Shown here piece by piece: positions 48,413-56,816 of a stretch of DNA of 64,000 bases. The notes under the pieces were generated by a model. It was not told the DNA's origin. It worked only from the letters and a program-made list of their open reading frames with translations, and did no database searches. The stretch lies in contig NZ_CP029064.1 of assembly GCF_003076275.1 (NCBI RefSeq), positions 2,490,501-2,554,500 of the forward strand, in the 5' to 3' direction. The translations under genes were made by a program, and so were the position numbers. Origin of the DNA: Microbulbifer sp. A4B17. Its GTDB lineage: Bacteria > Pseudomonadota > Gammaproteobacteria > Pseudomonadales > Cellvibrionaceae. Position 1 is the first letter of the stretch. The number at the start of each line of letters is the position of its first letter.

Positions 48413-49162
48413 TCACACTGTCAGTGCGACGGCATCTTTACCCGCAGGAATGTGTATTGCGCTGTTGGTATCAGTTACAGCATTCCAGATTGCCTGTACG
48501 ACATCGTCAGGTTCGGTAAAATCCTTGCCCAACGGATCCCTAAAGGCCTCCATGATACCCGTAACATAAGCCTGGTAGTCCTCTGGAGTGCAGTTGGATT
48601 CAGCCATCAGGGCCATTGCGTTCTGTCCGAAGCTCGTTTTCGGCGCTTGGCCAGGCAGCACGATATGAGTTCGGATACCCAAGGGTGCCAGCTCAAGCGC
48701 TAGACACTCTGTAAAGGCGTTCACAGCCGCTTTACTGGCCGTATAGATCGATGCAAGCGGTAAAGACTTAAGTGTCACGCTTGAGGAGATGTTGATAATC
48801 ACACCAGCTCTTTTTGCACGCATTTGCGGTAATACGGCGCGGATCATTTCGAATGTGCCTAGTGTGTTGGTCTCGAAAACCCTACGAAGGTTGTCGTCGG
48901 AAGTACCTTCAAAAGGCGCCAGCCAGCCAACACCTGCGTTGTTGACTAACACATCAATAGGTCCTGCGTCCTCGATCGCGTTGGCGATGCTGTCCCGATT
49001 TGATATATCCAGTTGAATAATGTGCAAATGGTCAGAGCTGGGTAACTGTGCTGGGTCCGGTTTCCTCATGGTGGCGATGACCGTCCATCCTTTGTCCAGA
49101 AAGTGGCGGGCTGTCTGCAGTCCAAACCCCGAGGAACATCCAGTAATCATCACGGTATTCAT
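48413..49162 (-). CDS. Short-chain dehydrogenase/reductase
   Basis: 249 residues, a classical SDR. It has TGCSSGFG (NAD(P) loop), NNAG (VLVNNAGVG), catalytic Ser in NISSSV and YTASK (Tyr-x3-Lys). An Arg after the second strand (TMRKPD) favours NADP(H). The substrate is unknown. It is divergent from an AraC-type regulator 97 bp away, a common arrangement in which the regulator controls the oxidoreductase. Confidence 0.93.
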   Translation of the reverse strand: MNTVMITGCSSGFGLQTARHFLDKGWTVIATMRKPDPAQLPSSDHLHIIQLDISNRDSIANAIEDAGPIDVLVNNAGVGWLAPFEGTSDDNLRRVFETNTLGTFEMIRAVLPQMRAKRAGVIINISSSVTLKSLPLASIYTASKAAVNAFTECLALELAPLGIRTHIVLPGQAPKTSFGQNAMALMAESNCTPEDYQAYVTGIMEAFRDPLGKDFTEPDDVVQAIWNAVTDTNSAIHIPAGKDAVALTV

Positions 49163-49230
49163 AGGGAAGTCTCCTTTTTATTACGAGTAGTCAAAGATAG
49201 ACTTGCAAGCAAGGACTTTCTATAATCTTG

Positions 49231-49261
49231 AGTCCAAAATTCTTTACTTAAAGTCCAAAAT
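49231..49261. promoter_or_regulatory. Candidate AraC-type operator: direct repeat AGTCCAAAAT x2
   Basis: AGTCCAAAAT occurs at 49231-49240 and 49252-49261, 21 bp apart (two helical turns), in the space between the divergent SDR and AraC genes. This phasing is typical of AraC/XylS dimer sites. The second copy overlaps the likely ATG of the regulator, suggesting autoregulation. Confidence 0.5.
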
Positions 49262-50165
49262 GTGTGACCCCTACTCCGAAATAATTTCCCTTCTCCAACC
49301 TCAGGCGTCCTATTCAAAGCTCGTCCATGCTTCGGGGGCATTTCGGGTACGACGGGATGATATGGACGATACATTCTATTGTTCGCTCTTATCTGGACAG
49401 GCATGTTTGAAGATCGACGGCAAGGAACCATTGATTTTGGTAGCCGGGGATTTCGTCCTTATCCCTGCAGCCAAGTCCTTCACTTTTTCCAGTGTTGACC
49501 CCCCACCATCTAAAGGACTGCTTAGTCAGCCTGTTGAAGGCGAAGACGGCATCTTCAGGCTTGGACCGCCTGATACAGAACCGAGCGTGCAGCAGCTAAT
49601 CGGCCATTGCACCTTTGCAAGTCCGGATGCGGAGCTACTGGTTTCGCTTTTACCGGATATGGTTGTGGTTCACGGTGAAGGGAGACTCGCGGCATTAACT
49701 GGCTTTCTACGCGATGAAGCGCGCTCGGACCGCCCGGCGCGAAGTGCTGTCGTTGAGCACTTGTTACAAATTCTTCTGATCGAAGCATTTCGGTCTGCCG
49801 CTGAGCCCTGTGCAACGGCAGGCCTATTGCGAGGCTTGGCAGATTTACGCATTGGTCCAATATTGCGAGCCATGCATGCTGCACCCGACCGTTCCTGGAC
49901 GGTGCCTGAACTCGCAAGAGAGGCAGGGTTATCGCGCTCCGCCTTTTTTGCACGTTTTAACCAGATTGTAGGGGTAGCTCCGATGTCTTACCTGCTGAAT
50001 TGGCGAATGACGCTCGCAAAGCATATGCTACGTTCGGGTCAGCAAAGCATCTCCGAAATTGCCAACAGGATTGGCTATGGTTCTCCTAGCGCATTCAGCA
50101 CTGCATTCACTCGATACGTTGGTTCTCCGCCCGCACGATACTCAAAAGCTATTGAGTGTGAGTGA
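49260..50165 (+). CDS. AraC-family transcriptional regulator with cupin-type sensor domain
   Basis: About 301 residues from the ATG at 49260 (MCDPYSEIISLL); an open frame extends to 49203 but adds an unlikely leader. The N-terminal half (about 1-190) matches the cupin-like AraC-binding domain of the AraC_N/cupin_6 type (LVHASGAFRVRRDD ... GDFVLIPA). The C-terminal half has both helix-turn-helices: WTVPELAREAGLSRSAFFARF and ISEIANRIGYGSPSAFSTAF. The effector is unknown. The divergent SDR is the probable target. Confidence 0.9.
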   Translation: MCDPYSEIISLLQPQASYSKLVHASGAFRVRRDDMDDTFYCSLLSGQACLKIDGKEPLILVAGDFVLIPAAKSFTFSSVDPPPSKGLLSQPVEGEDGIFRLGPPDTEPSVQQLIGHCTFASPDAELLVSLLPDMVVVHGEGRLAALTGFLRDEARSDRPARSAVVEHLLQILLIEAFRSAAEPCATAGLLRGLADLRIGPILRAMHAAPDRSWTVPELAREAGLSRSAFFARFNQIVGVAPMSYLLNWRMTLAKHMLRSGQQSISEIANRIGYGSPSAFSTAFTRYVGSPPARYSKAIECE

Positions 50166-50280
50166 TTCCTGGGCCAATTTTTGATGGTACCGACTAACTC
50201 AATAGTATTCGCCTGACCAGAAGAATTTCCTGAACCTCTTTCGTAAGTACCGACGGAAGTTCGATCATCTAAACTGCAAC

Positions 50281-50347
50281 TCTGCATGAAACCTTCCGGT
50301 CGCAGATGAATAAACCTAAATCCCTGCTTCTCTATGTAAGCTTCAAT
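50281..50347 (-). pseudogene. Fragment duplicating part of the NmrA-type oxidoreductase gene
   Basis: These 67 bp match 55961-56027 without gaps at 60 positions. The translation EAYIEKQGFRFIHLRPEGFM equals the NmrA-like protein except Thr to Ile. Sequence on both sides is unrelated. A partial copy or a relic of a second gene is inferred. The rest of the 50166-50472 gap shows nothing else. Confidence 0.72.
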
Positions 50348-50472
50348 AGCAAGAAAATTCTCTAGATCATCAGTTTGATCCTTTTCACAACGAAGCTGCT
50401 ACCTGTATCCAGAAAATTTTCTTTATAATGTGAAGATGGTGCGTGATGGTTTGTTTACTCTCAGATTATATC

Positions 50473-51051
50473 TTAGCCGGATGAATCCATATCCTTACTC
50501 CAAGCCATTGATGAAAATGCATCATCAAGACTGACATTTAGATTGTGAGTAGAATAATTAGAGAGTACTTTTAGACTGGTTCCAACTATCACCTCTAGAA
50601 CCGTCTCTTTCGTATAACCCGCTGCAAGAAACGCCTCAACTTCCTCTTCTGTAGCCCATCCACGTTTCTCATTAATAATGACACTGAATTTTCGTAGTGC
50701 TTCGAGCTTAGGGTCATCAATTGTTTTTCCACTGCGCAGGGCCTTGATTACATCTTCATTTACACCGGCCATTTTGCAAACTGCAGTATGCGCAGCCATG
50801 CAGTAGGTGCAACCATTTAGGCGACTGTTTGTCATCAGAATTATCTCTCGCTCTGTTTCACTCAAGCGAGATTTATCAAATAGTCCCATAAGTGTTAGGT
50901 AGCTCTCTACCATTACGGGTGATTCGGCCATGGTTGCCATTAGATTGGGTACAAATCCCATTTTCTTTTTAGCGGCTTCTAGAGTTTTTTTAGAGGCTTC
51001 TGGAGCTGTTTCAATTGTGTAACGTGTAAAATTAACCATGAGTCTTACCAT
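50473..51051 (-). CDS. Carboxymuconolactone-decarboxylase / AhpD-like peroxidase-related protein
   Basis: 192 residues as framed; the second Met (MVNFTRYT) is an alternative start. CTYCMAAH is the CxxC-x3-H redox motif of AhpD-like proteins (NGCTYCMAAHTAVCKMAG), in an all-helical fold. The preceding MGFVPNLMATMAESP and following GYTKETVLEVIVG match the uncharacterised peroxidase-related branch. The CxxC pair could reduce peroxides or recycle a peroxiredoxin. It is 124 bp behind a peroxiredoxin-like gene on the same strand, which supports a joint peroxide role. Confidence 0.9.
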   Translation of the reverse strand: MVRLMVNFTRYTIETAPEASKKTLEAAKKKMGFVPNLMATMAESPVMVESYLTLMGLFDKSRLSETEREIILMTNSRLNGCTYCMAAHTAVCKMAGVNEDVIKALRSGKTIDDPKLEALRKFSVIINEKRGWATEEEVEAFLAAGYTKETVLEVIVGTSLKVLSNYSTHNLNVSLDDAFSSMAWSKDMDSSG

Positions 51052-51175
51052 ATAAGTTGGGTTTTACTGTGCTCGATATCGATTTACATTGAGTGTCTGC
51101 ATCAAACTACTTTCACATTAGGCCTTGCACCTCTTTGGCACTTGCTTGTGTTAAAGAGGTGGAGGCGTTTACGAA

Positions 51176-51838
51176 CTATGCAGTTGTAGACTGACTCAGC
51201 TTTTCAAGTACGGGAAATAAGTCGCTGGGTTCGGGGCGACGCGTGTAGTCAGGATTCACCTCTGCATATGCGATTGTTCCATCCGTATCTATGACATATC
51301 TTGCTGGCATAGGTAAGTTCCACGCGCCGTCACGATGGATGGTCGGGAGTTCGACTTTGAATACCTTGTGGAACTCAATTACATAAGATTGCAATGTCCA
51401 GCGGATACCAAACTTTTCAGCAAGCTTTCCACTTTGATCAGTCAGAATTGGGAAGCTTAGCTTGTTATCTCTCTGAGATTTGCGGCTTTCGGCGGGCCCT
51501 TGCATGGAAATAGCAACCAGGGTTGCGCCACGCGCTTTGATCTCTGCAGCAACTTCTTCTAACGCTTGCAGCTCAATATTGCAGTAAGGGCACCACACGC
51601 CTCGATAGAACGTTAGAATAACGGGTCCTTTGGCAAGGAGTTCTTCCAGGACAACGTCGTTACCTTCTGAATCTGGCAATGTAAAGTATGGGACTTTCTC
51701 TCCTACTTTAATCGAACGTTCAACTTGGCCACTAGCAGCCAATTCCTTGGATGATCTGGCAAAGGCTTCAAATGCTCCTTCCGGGGCCTGTTGCTTAAAT
51801 ACTTCTTTGAAAGCATCTAGTTTGTCTTGAAGAGACAT
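51176..51838 (-). CDS. Peroxiredoxin-like (AhpC/TSA) protein
   Basis: 220 residues. A thioredoxin-fold AhpC/TSA domain starts near residue 45 (GEKVPYFTLPDSEG) with a GVWCPYC active site, so the usual peroxidatic T-x-x-C is replaced by a CxxC thiol pair. This is the pattern of the 'peroxiredoxin-like' branch related to AhpC/BCP. The final region RPEPSDLFPVLEKL is conserved in that group. The start has MSLQDKLDAFKE, a family-typical N-terminus. Divergent from a LysR regulator and followed by the AhpD-like gene. Confidence 0.9.
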   Translation of the reverse strand: MSLQDKLDAFKEVFKQQAPEGAFEAFARSSKELAASGQVERSIKVGEKVPYFTLPDSEGNDVVLEELLAKGPVILTFYRGVWCPYCNIELQALEEVAAEIKARGATLVAISMQGPAESRKSQRDNKLSFPILTDQSGKLAEKFGIRWTLQSYVIEFHKVFKVELPTIHRDGAWNLPMPARYVIDTDGTIAYAEVNPDYTRRPEPSDLFPVLEKLSQSTTA

Positions 51839-52040
51839 AACCTATTCCTCTAATGGTTTAAAGTTTGGAAGCGCGAGCTTTGGGTAAGCCTTCGATGGAC
51901 CAAGAGGCGACGTGCTTAACTCTCCAATTGGCCTCTATGCAGGTACTTACGCCAAACCACTATTGGGAAGATTAGTTACTTTGATTCGCGCTATAAACAT
52001 GCTATTTTGAAACTCATTGTATCCATTAGGGACACAATCT

Positions 52041-52934
52041 GTGTTTCAGCAAGCCCATTTGAACGAAATAGTCGTATTTATTGCCGTAGCCGAACACGGC
52101 AGCTTTACAAAGGCGGCGGCATCATTGAACTCAACCAAATCAGGCGCTGGTAAGGCAGTTAAGAAGCTTGAGGAGGAATTGGGTCTTAAGCTATTCAACA
52201 GAACCACACGAAGTATCAGGCTTACAGAAGAAGGCAAAATATTTCTAGATGCCGCAAAACATGCGTTAGAAACAATTAATGAGGCCAGGCTTTTGCTGCA
52301 TGCCAGGAAGGATGAGCCTGCTGGACGATTGCGTATCAATTTGCCAATAGGCATAGGCCGAAATATTGTCAGTGCTTTGAAGGGGTTCACGCAATTGCAT
52401 CCCAAGGTTACGGTCGAGGTCTCTCTTTCAGATAGCCTGGAGGACGCTATTAAAGGTGAATGGGATGTCGTTGTTAGAATTGGCGAACTAGAGGATAGTT
52501 CTTTTATCGCAAAAACATTATGCGGATCCAGGCGTATCTTATGTGCTTCGCCTGAATATCTTTCACAGAAAGGTAAACCTAAGACTTTAGAAGAGTTGAG
52601 AGAGCATGATGCTCTTGTTTTCAGAGCGCCCACTGGAAAAGTAAGGGCCTGGTCATTTCGAGAAAATGATGACTCAATTACTGAATTCTCCCCTTCCCCA
52701 CTGGCGATTTTTAGAGATGGGCGAACATTAATCGATGCAGTGGTCGCTGGTATGGGTATTGCTCAGGTATATGATACAGCTCTCGGTTCTTCTATTCAGA
52801 ATGGCGAGGTTATTGAGTTGTTTCCTGAGAAAGTAGTATCTGGTCCACCCGTTAGCGCACTGATTCCCAGCGGTAGAGCGATGCCTGCGAAAACGAGAGT
52901 TTTTATCGATTTTCTACAAAGCGTGCTGAGTTAG
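52041..52934 (+). CDS. LysR-family transcriptional regulator
   Basis: About 297 residues. GTG at 52041 with AGGGA 8 bp upstream is preferred; a TTG at 52017 extends the frame. The N-terminal winged helix is typical (FIAVAEHGSFTKAAASLNST ... LEEELGLKLFNRTTRSIRLT), followed by a periplasmic-binding-like effector domain. It belongs to the branch acting with quinone or oxidative-stress enzymes (AHLNEIVVFIAVAE). It is divergent from the peroxiredoxin-like gene (about 200 bp), its likely target. Confidence 0.9.
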   Translation: MFQQAHLNEIVVFIAVAEHGSFTKAAASLNSTKSGAGKAVKKLEEELGLKLFNRTTRSIRLTEEGKIFLDAAKHALETINEARLLLHARKDEPAGRLRINLPIGIGRNIVSALKGFTQLHPKVTVEVSLSDSLEDAIKGEWDVVVRIGELEDSSFIAKTLCGSRRILCASPEYLSQKGKPKTLEELREHDALVFRAPTGKVRAWSFRENDDSITEFSPSPLAIFRDGRTLIDAVVAGMGIAQVYDTALGSSIQNGEVIELFPEKVVSGPPVSALIPSGRAMPAKTRVFIDFLQSVLS

Positions 52935-52980
52935 GATTTAGGATGTCAGGTGGAATTGCAGGGTAATTTGATAGAAAGAA

Positions 52981-53006
52981 CCCCCTTTCTAGAACTAGAG
53001 AGGGGG
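52981..53006. terminator. Bidirectional terminator between LysR and the thioredoxin-like gene
   Basis: CCCCCTTTCTAG and CTAGAGAGGGGG form a 12-bp stem with one mismatch and a 2-nt spacer between convergent genes. A T-run is poor on both sides. Confidence 0.65.
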
Positions 53007-53052
53007 AGATTGGTTGACGAAAACCTTCTGATTGCTAAGTTTAGGCCTTTCG

Positions 53053-53949
53053 CTAAGCAATACTTTTAAGGGTTGGCTTGCCCTTTTCAAGCTGTGGTGA
53101 TGAGTCTTCAAAAATATGCAAGAAAGTCGTAGGATTTGGGCGTCTGCGATAATTGTCGGTCTCGTCACCGAACAGAACCTTGCCACCTTTATCCAGTGCT
53201 ATCACCGTAGCCATAACAGTATCCTTAGGGTACCCAGGCATTCCTGCAGGGGAACCGCCAATATCTTCAATACCTAGAGCTTTAGCCCCCATTAGGTTGT
53301 CATCTTGAAGAATTTCAAAATGACCAGGCAAGTCAAGTTTATCGGCTAGCTTTCTTGAGTTGTCGTAGCCTTGGTTAGAAATAAACTTTACTTTCACATC
53401 ATGTTGCTTAAGTGTCTCTGCATACTTCTTCACTTCTTTTAACTGGTTCATACAAAATGGGCACCAGTTGGCTCGAAAGAAAACCAGTAGTGTTTTAGAT
53501 TCGTCAAAAGAAGAGGAAGACACACCTGATTTATCTAACCGATTAAAGTGTATTTCAGGCAGTTTTTGGCCTTTTGATATGGCTTTACTCTTTTTACGGT
53601 TGTAGACGGAGAATGACCAGATATACCAGTGAAGGGATACGAAGCCCAGGGCAGCAGCTGCAATAGGAATGTACTGAGGCAAGGATATTGGAGCCTGGTT
53701 CGAATAAGTTGAATAAGCAACCAGTGCAACTCCTATAAAGTTAACGGCTTGAATAACTGGTAATCTTTCTGACGTTCTTGAAATGCTGAACACATTTGTT
53801 AAGACCATCAAGAAAAATGGTAAAGGCAGGGTCGCTAAAAGTGCGCCGACCCAAACCGGATCACCGCCAGATATATAGATCATGATGCCGGACCCTACTC
53901 CGCCAAGCATGTTTAATAGAATCATTGGTAAAATAAGTTTTGCTTTCAT
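53053..53949 (-). CDS. Membrane-anchored thioredoxin-like/AhpC-TSA protein
   Basis: About 298 residues from the ATG at 53949 (AGGAG ribosome site); the frame extends to 53982. Four hydrophobic segments fill residues 1-125, then a soluble redoxin domain with ANWCPFCMNQ (CxxC) follows from about residue 140 and ends RRRPNPTTFLHIF, a C-terminus like that of the peroxiredoxin-like protein at 51176. The redoxin could act on either side of the membrane; the topology is not decided. It probably supplies thiol reduction and belongs with the neighbouring redox genes. Confidence 0.85.
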   Translation of the reverse strand: MKAKLILPMILLNMLGGVGSGIMIYISGGDPVWVGALLATLPLPFFLMVLTNVFSISRTSERLPVIQAVNFIGVALVAYSTYSNQAPISLPQYIPIAAAALGFVSLHWYIWSFSVYNRKKSKAISKGQKLPEIHFNRLDKSGVSSSSFDESKTLLVFFRANWCPFCMNQLKEVKKYAETLKQHDVKVKFISNQGYDNSRKLADKLDLPGHFEILQDDNLMGAKALGIEDIGGSPAGMPGYPKDTVMATVIALDKGGKVLFGDETDNYRRRPNPTTFLHIFEDSSPQLEKGKPTLKSIA

Positions 53950-54001
53950 TTCAAGCTCCTGAAGCGTTGGGTTAATGTCCAAAACTTGCGATCTATCCTA
54001 G

Positions 54002-54330
54002 TACATCACATTGACTCAATAATCAGTTCAAATAGAGAAACAATGTTGCGAAAACGGATACAATTGAATTTATTTTATCGATCTATTAGTTGTGGCTGGC
54101 ATGAGTAACTTACACTCAGTTCTAGCAGGAATTTAGTATTTCTTAACAAATAAAGGAGCTAGTAAGCTGGAAGAAGGTGTAAAGATGTAGACAAGATCAG
54201 ACCACGATCTGACAGATCGTCTTGAATAAGAAGGGTTTACCGGTTTTGATGAAAGTGCCTAAACCTAAAAGCAAAACCAAGGATAAACCCCATGATCCAT
54301 ACTAATGATCGCATCATCAAACATTAAGTG
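54002..54330. other. Intergenic region with a short hairpin
   Basis: ACGATCT (54204-54210) and AGATCGT (54214-54220) form a 7-bp stem. A plus-strand frame of 18 Lys/Pro-rich codons (54249-54305) is present but has no strong ribosome site. Otherwise nothing is recognised. Confidence 0.35.
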
Positions 54331-54966
54331 CTAGGTGATTTCGATTGCAATACCACTCCAAACATAACTATGCCTTCCAGCGTTTTGATGACGCAACGTT
54401 CGCCATCCAATATCAGCCCTCCAAACTGGTTGATCTTCATTCGGGTTATAATATTTGACTGTGGACCCATCCTTGGCAACCAGGATATTATGGAAACCCA
54501 TTTCATGAGCAGACCCAGGGGAAGGGCCTCGAAACATCATAAAAGCGCAATTGTAATAGGTGTCGGTAAGCAAGTTCCTCGGCATTCCCCCATTACTAGC
54601 TGGCTGTATGAGATTTGTAAACAACGCATTATAATCAACTCTATTGGCCGGCTGCGCGAATTGAAGGCACATGTCTTTCTGAGTCGCGTCATATAAAATC
54701 CGACCGGTACGCCCAGGGCACTGGGTATTCACATAGTTTCGCACACGCATCGGCGAACTATTGTTGGCCGCCACTAAGGGATGGTCAACACCGTTTGGCA
54801 TAGGAGGTAGGTCCGCATTCTGCCATTTGATAGCGCGCCACAGAGTGTCTTCCACAAAACTCTGTGGCCTTGGCGCACGGATATCAAATCCTGATACTGC
54901 GATCTCGGTGCAGTGAGCGGCGCAAGAATTTCCATTCTGACTCGGTAAAGTTTTAAGATTCAACAT
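54331..54966 (-). CDS. Predicted papain-like cysteine protease fold protein
   Basis: About 211 residues from the ATG at 54966, which has AAGGA upstream; the frame extends to 55023. Early NSCAAHC (Cys15) is followed much later by MGFHNILVA (His) and KYYNPNEDQPVW (Asn/Asp), the Cys-His-Asn/Asp order of papain-like C39/C58-type peptidases. There is no signal peptide. An N-terminal Asn/Gly-containing leader (LNLKTLPSQNG) precedes the Cys. I do not recognise the family. It might be an effector- or toxin-like protease or a peptide-processing enzyme. It is flanked by unrelated genes. Confidence 0.6.
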   Translation of the reverse strand: MLNLKTLPSQNGNSCAAHCTEIAVSGFDIRAPRPQSFVEDTLWRAIKWQNADLPPMPNGVDHPLVAANNSSPMRVRNYVNTQCPGRTGRILYDATQKDMCLQFAQPANRVDYNALFTNLIQPASNGGMPRNLLTDTYYNCAFMMFRGPSPGSAHEMGFHNILVAKDGSTVKYYNPNEDQPVWRADIGWRTLRHQNAGRHSYVWSGIAIEIT

Positions 54967-55023
54967 CAAAATTTCCTTTTTTCGTTGTGCTTGACAGAGA
55001 GAGTAGTGAGTCCAATGTACCAA

Positions 55024-55502
55024 TTTGATAGGCAGTAATATATAAAATGGAGTGTAAAATAATATTACGAGTTATTACGTAACCATCAGTAAAACCACGT
55101 ACTTCCCTTTCCTGATTTAAAGACTTTTTTCAATGCGACTTTTAAGGGAGCTTGAAGCTTAAAAAGTTCTATCTGAGCAGCTATAAGGAGATGTGAGCTC
55201 TTGAATCAATCGCTATTGCAGCTTTAAGTTACGTTAGTAACCATAGGGATTTTATTAAGAAAAAAGGGTAATGTTTCCAGTCATCATTTTAATCTCTATA
55301 TCCTCGGCATAATCGTATAAATTTAATAATGTGATTCAGGTTGTTTTTAAGCGGGTTTTATTGATGTAAAAAGATCGGTTATCCCTTGAGCCTCTTTATT
55401 CAGCATCACAGGTTATTGGCAGTAGTTCTTACAGCCTTTGTTGCCTTAGAAATCTAATATCCTTTTTTAGAGGCTCGAGCAACGGTATCTTTATTTAACG
55501 TT
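55024..55502. other. AT-rich intergenic region
   Basis: About 480 bp without a recognisable gene, repeat or terminator. It includes the promoter side of the papain-like gene and the 3' side of the NmrA-like gene. Confidence 0.4.
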
Positions 55503-56405
55503 TTATGAGGATGCTGCGCTCTTCAAATCGTCAGAATTTCGTTGGATGAACTCTTTCCAAGTCGAGGGTAATCGCCCAACTGCTGCTTCAAAAGTTGTCT
55601 TGTCAAATGTTTCATCAGCATTGGGAATAGCACCCGCTGCATTCAGTCGAAACTGATCGCGAATACACGCCATGTAAGCTGGGTCAGCACCTGCAGCCAC
55701 AGCTCTTTCAAAGAAAATTTGAGGATCTAACTGTTCTAACTTAACTGGTTGCTCCACCAGCTCACTAATCATCTCAGCAACTTCGATCATAGTGGCTGCG
55801 TCATAGCCAAGGCGCCAGGTTTGACCGCTGAACTTATCAGGGTGTTTTAGTGCCTCCGAAGCAATTGCTGCTACGTCACGTGCATCAACCCAGCTCCATC
55901 GTGCGTTACCGATCAAGTTGGTTAAGGCGCCAGGTTGCAACCATCCAAAACTGAGTAAGTTCTGCATGAATCCTTCCGGCCGCAGATGAGTAAATCTAAA
56001 TCCTTGCTTCTCAATGTAGGCTTCAATCATCTGATGCCAGCCCCAGTGGGAGACCTCGGCAGTGTCAGCCCCGGAAGCACCAATGTGGACAATATGGCTG
56101 ACATTGGCACGCTTTGCCGCATCAATAACCCGCTTGGAGTGCTTCATCATATCAACGGTATAACCAGTCATCAGAAGAATGCCATCAATACCATTTACAG
56201 ATTTTTCAACGCTACTCACGTTATCAAGATCAAGCCAAACCGGTTCAGCGCCAATATCTAGCATTGATTGTGATTGGTCATCTCGGCGGATTGCTGCAAC
56301 TGTCTGGACACTTGGATCCTTGACTAAATTAAGAACTACCTCCCTACCAACCTTTCCTGTGGCACCAATTACGAGAAGGCGTCTTTTTGTTTGCTTATTC
56401 ATCAA
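55503..56405 (-). CDS. NmrA-like atypical SDR / NAD(P)-binding oxidoreductase
   Basis: 300 residues. GATGKVGREV is the NAD(P)-binding G-x-x-G-x-x-G of extended atypical SDRs, followed by AIRRDDQS, GILLMTGY and HIGASGAD; the classical YxxxK is absent, as in NmrA proteins. Such proteins are NADP(H) sensors or reductases (QOR2-like). A piece of this gene is duplicated at 50281-50347. It lies divergent to a serine hydrolase gene with about 410 bp between, so coregulation is possible but not shown. Confidence 0.88.
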   Translation of the reverse strand: MMNKQTKRRLLVIGATGKVGREVVLNLVKDPSVQTVAAIRRDDQSQSMLDIGAEPVWLDLDNVSSVEKSVNGIDGILLMTGYTVDMMKHSKRVIDAAKRANVSHIVHIGASGADTAEVSHWGWHQMIEAYIEKQGFRFTHLRPEGFMQNLLSFGWLQPGALTNLIGNARWSWVDARDVAAIASEALKHPDKFSGQTWRLGYDAATMIEVAEMISELVEQPVKLEQLDPQIFFERAVAAGADPAYMACIRDQFRLNAAGAIPNADETFDKTTFEAAVGRLPSTWKEFIQRNSDDLKSAASS

Positions 56406-56816
56406 GGAATCTCGCTCAATTTCTGACAGGAAGAAGTTATTCAGAATAGTTTAGGCATTAACCTATGCAGCACTATATGGACCTCATCGTTTAAAGGATA
56501 GTATTCAGCTTATGTGGCAGTAACGACCGAAAACTCGGCTGCCTCAGGCAATTGGACTTTATCAACAAATAGAGGTTAGGAAGGTTTGTGATATGTGCAT
56601 AAAAATTCTTGTAAACGGTGCTCCCATGCTCAAACTTGTAATATCTACCCTCAACCTATTCCAAGTTCTGCTTATCCTCCATTAGGCTCCGTTTGCCCAA
56701 AATGCGTTTATCTCTGTTAGTGATCAGCGTATCCATCACAAGAACTTTTATTCCTTTCTGATAGTCAAAGTTTACCAACTGAACTCTGGAAAGTTTTTGA
56801 ATAGGTGTTGACTGCC
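56406..56816. other. Intergenic region between divergent NmrA-like and serine hydrolase genes
   Basis: It should hold both promoters. No palindrome, repeat or small gene was recognised. Confidence 0.4.

Noticed and set aside
54249..54305. 18-codon Lys/Pro-rich open frame in the gap before the papain-like gene.
   Set aside because: Too short, no strong ribosome site and no known counterpart; mentioned only in the intergenic entry.
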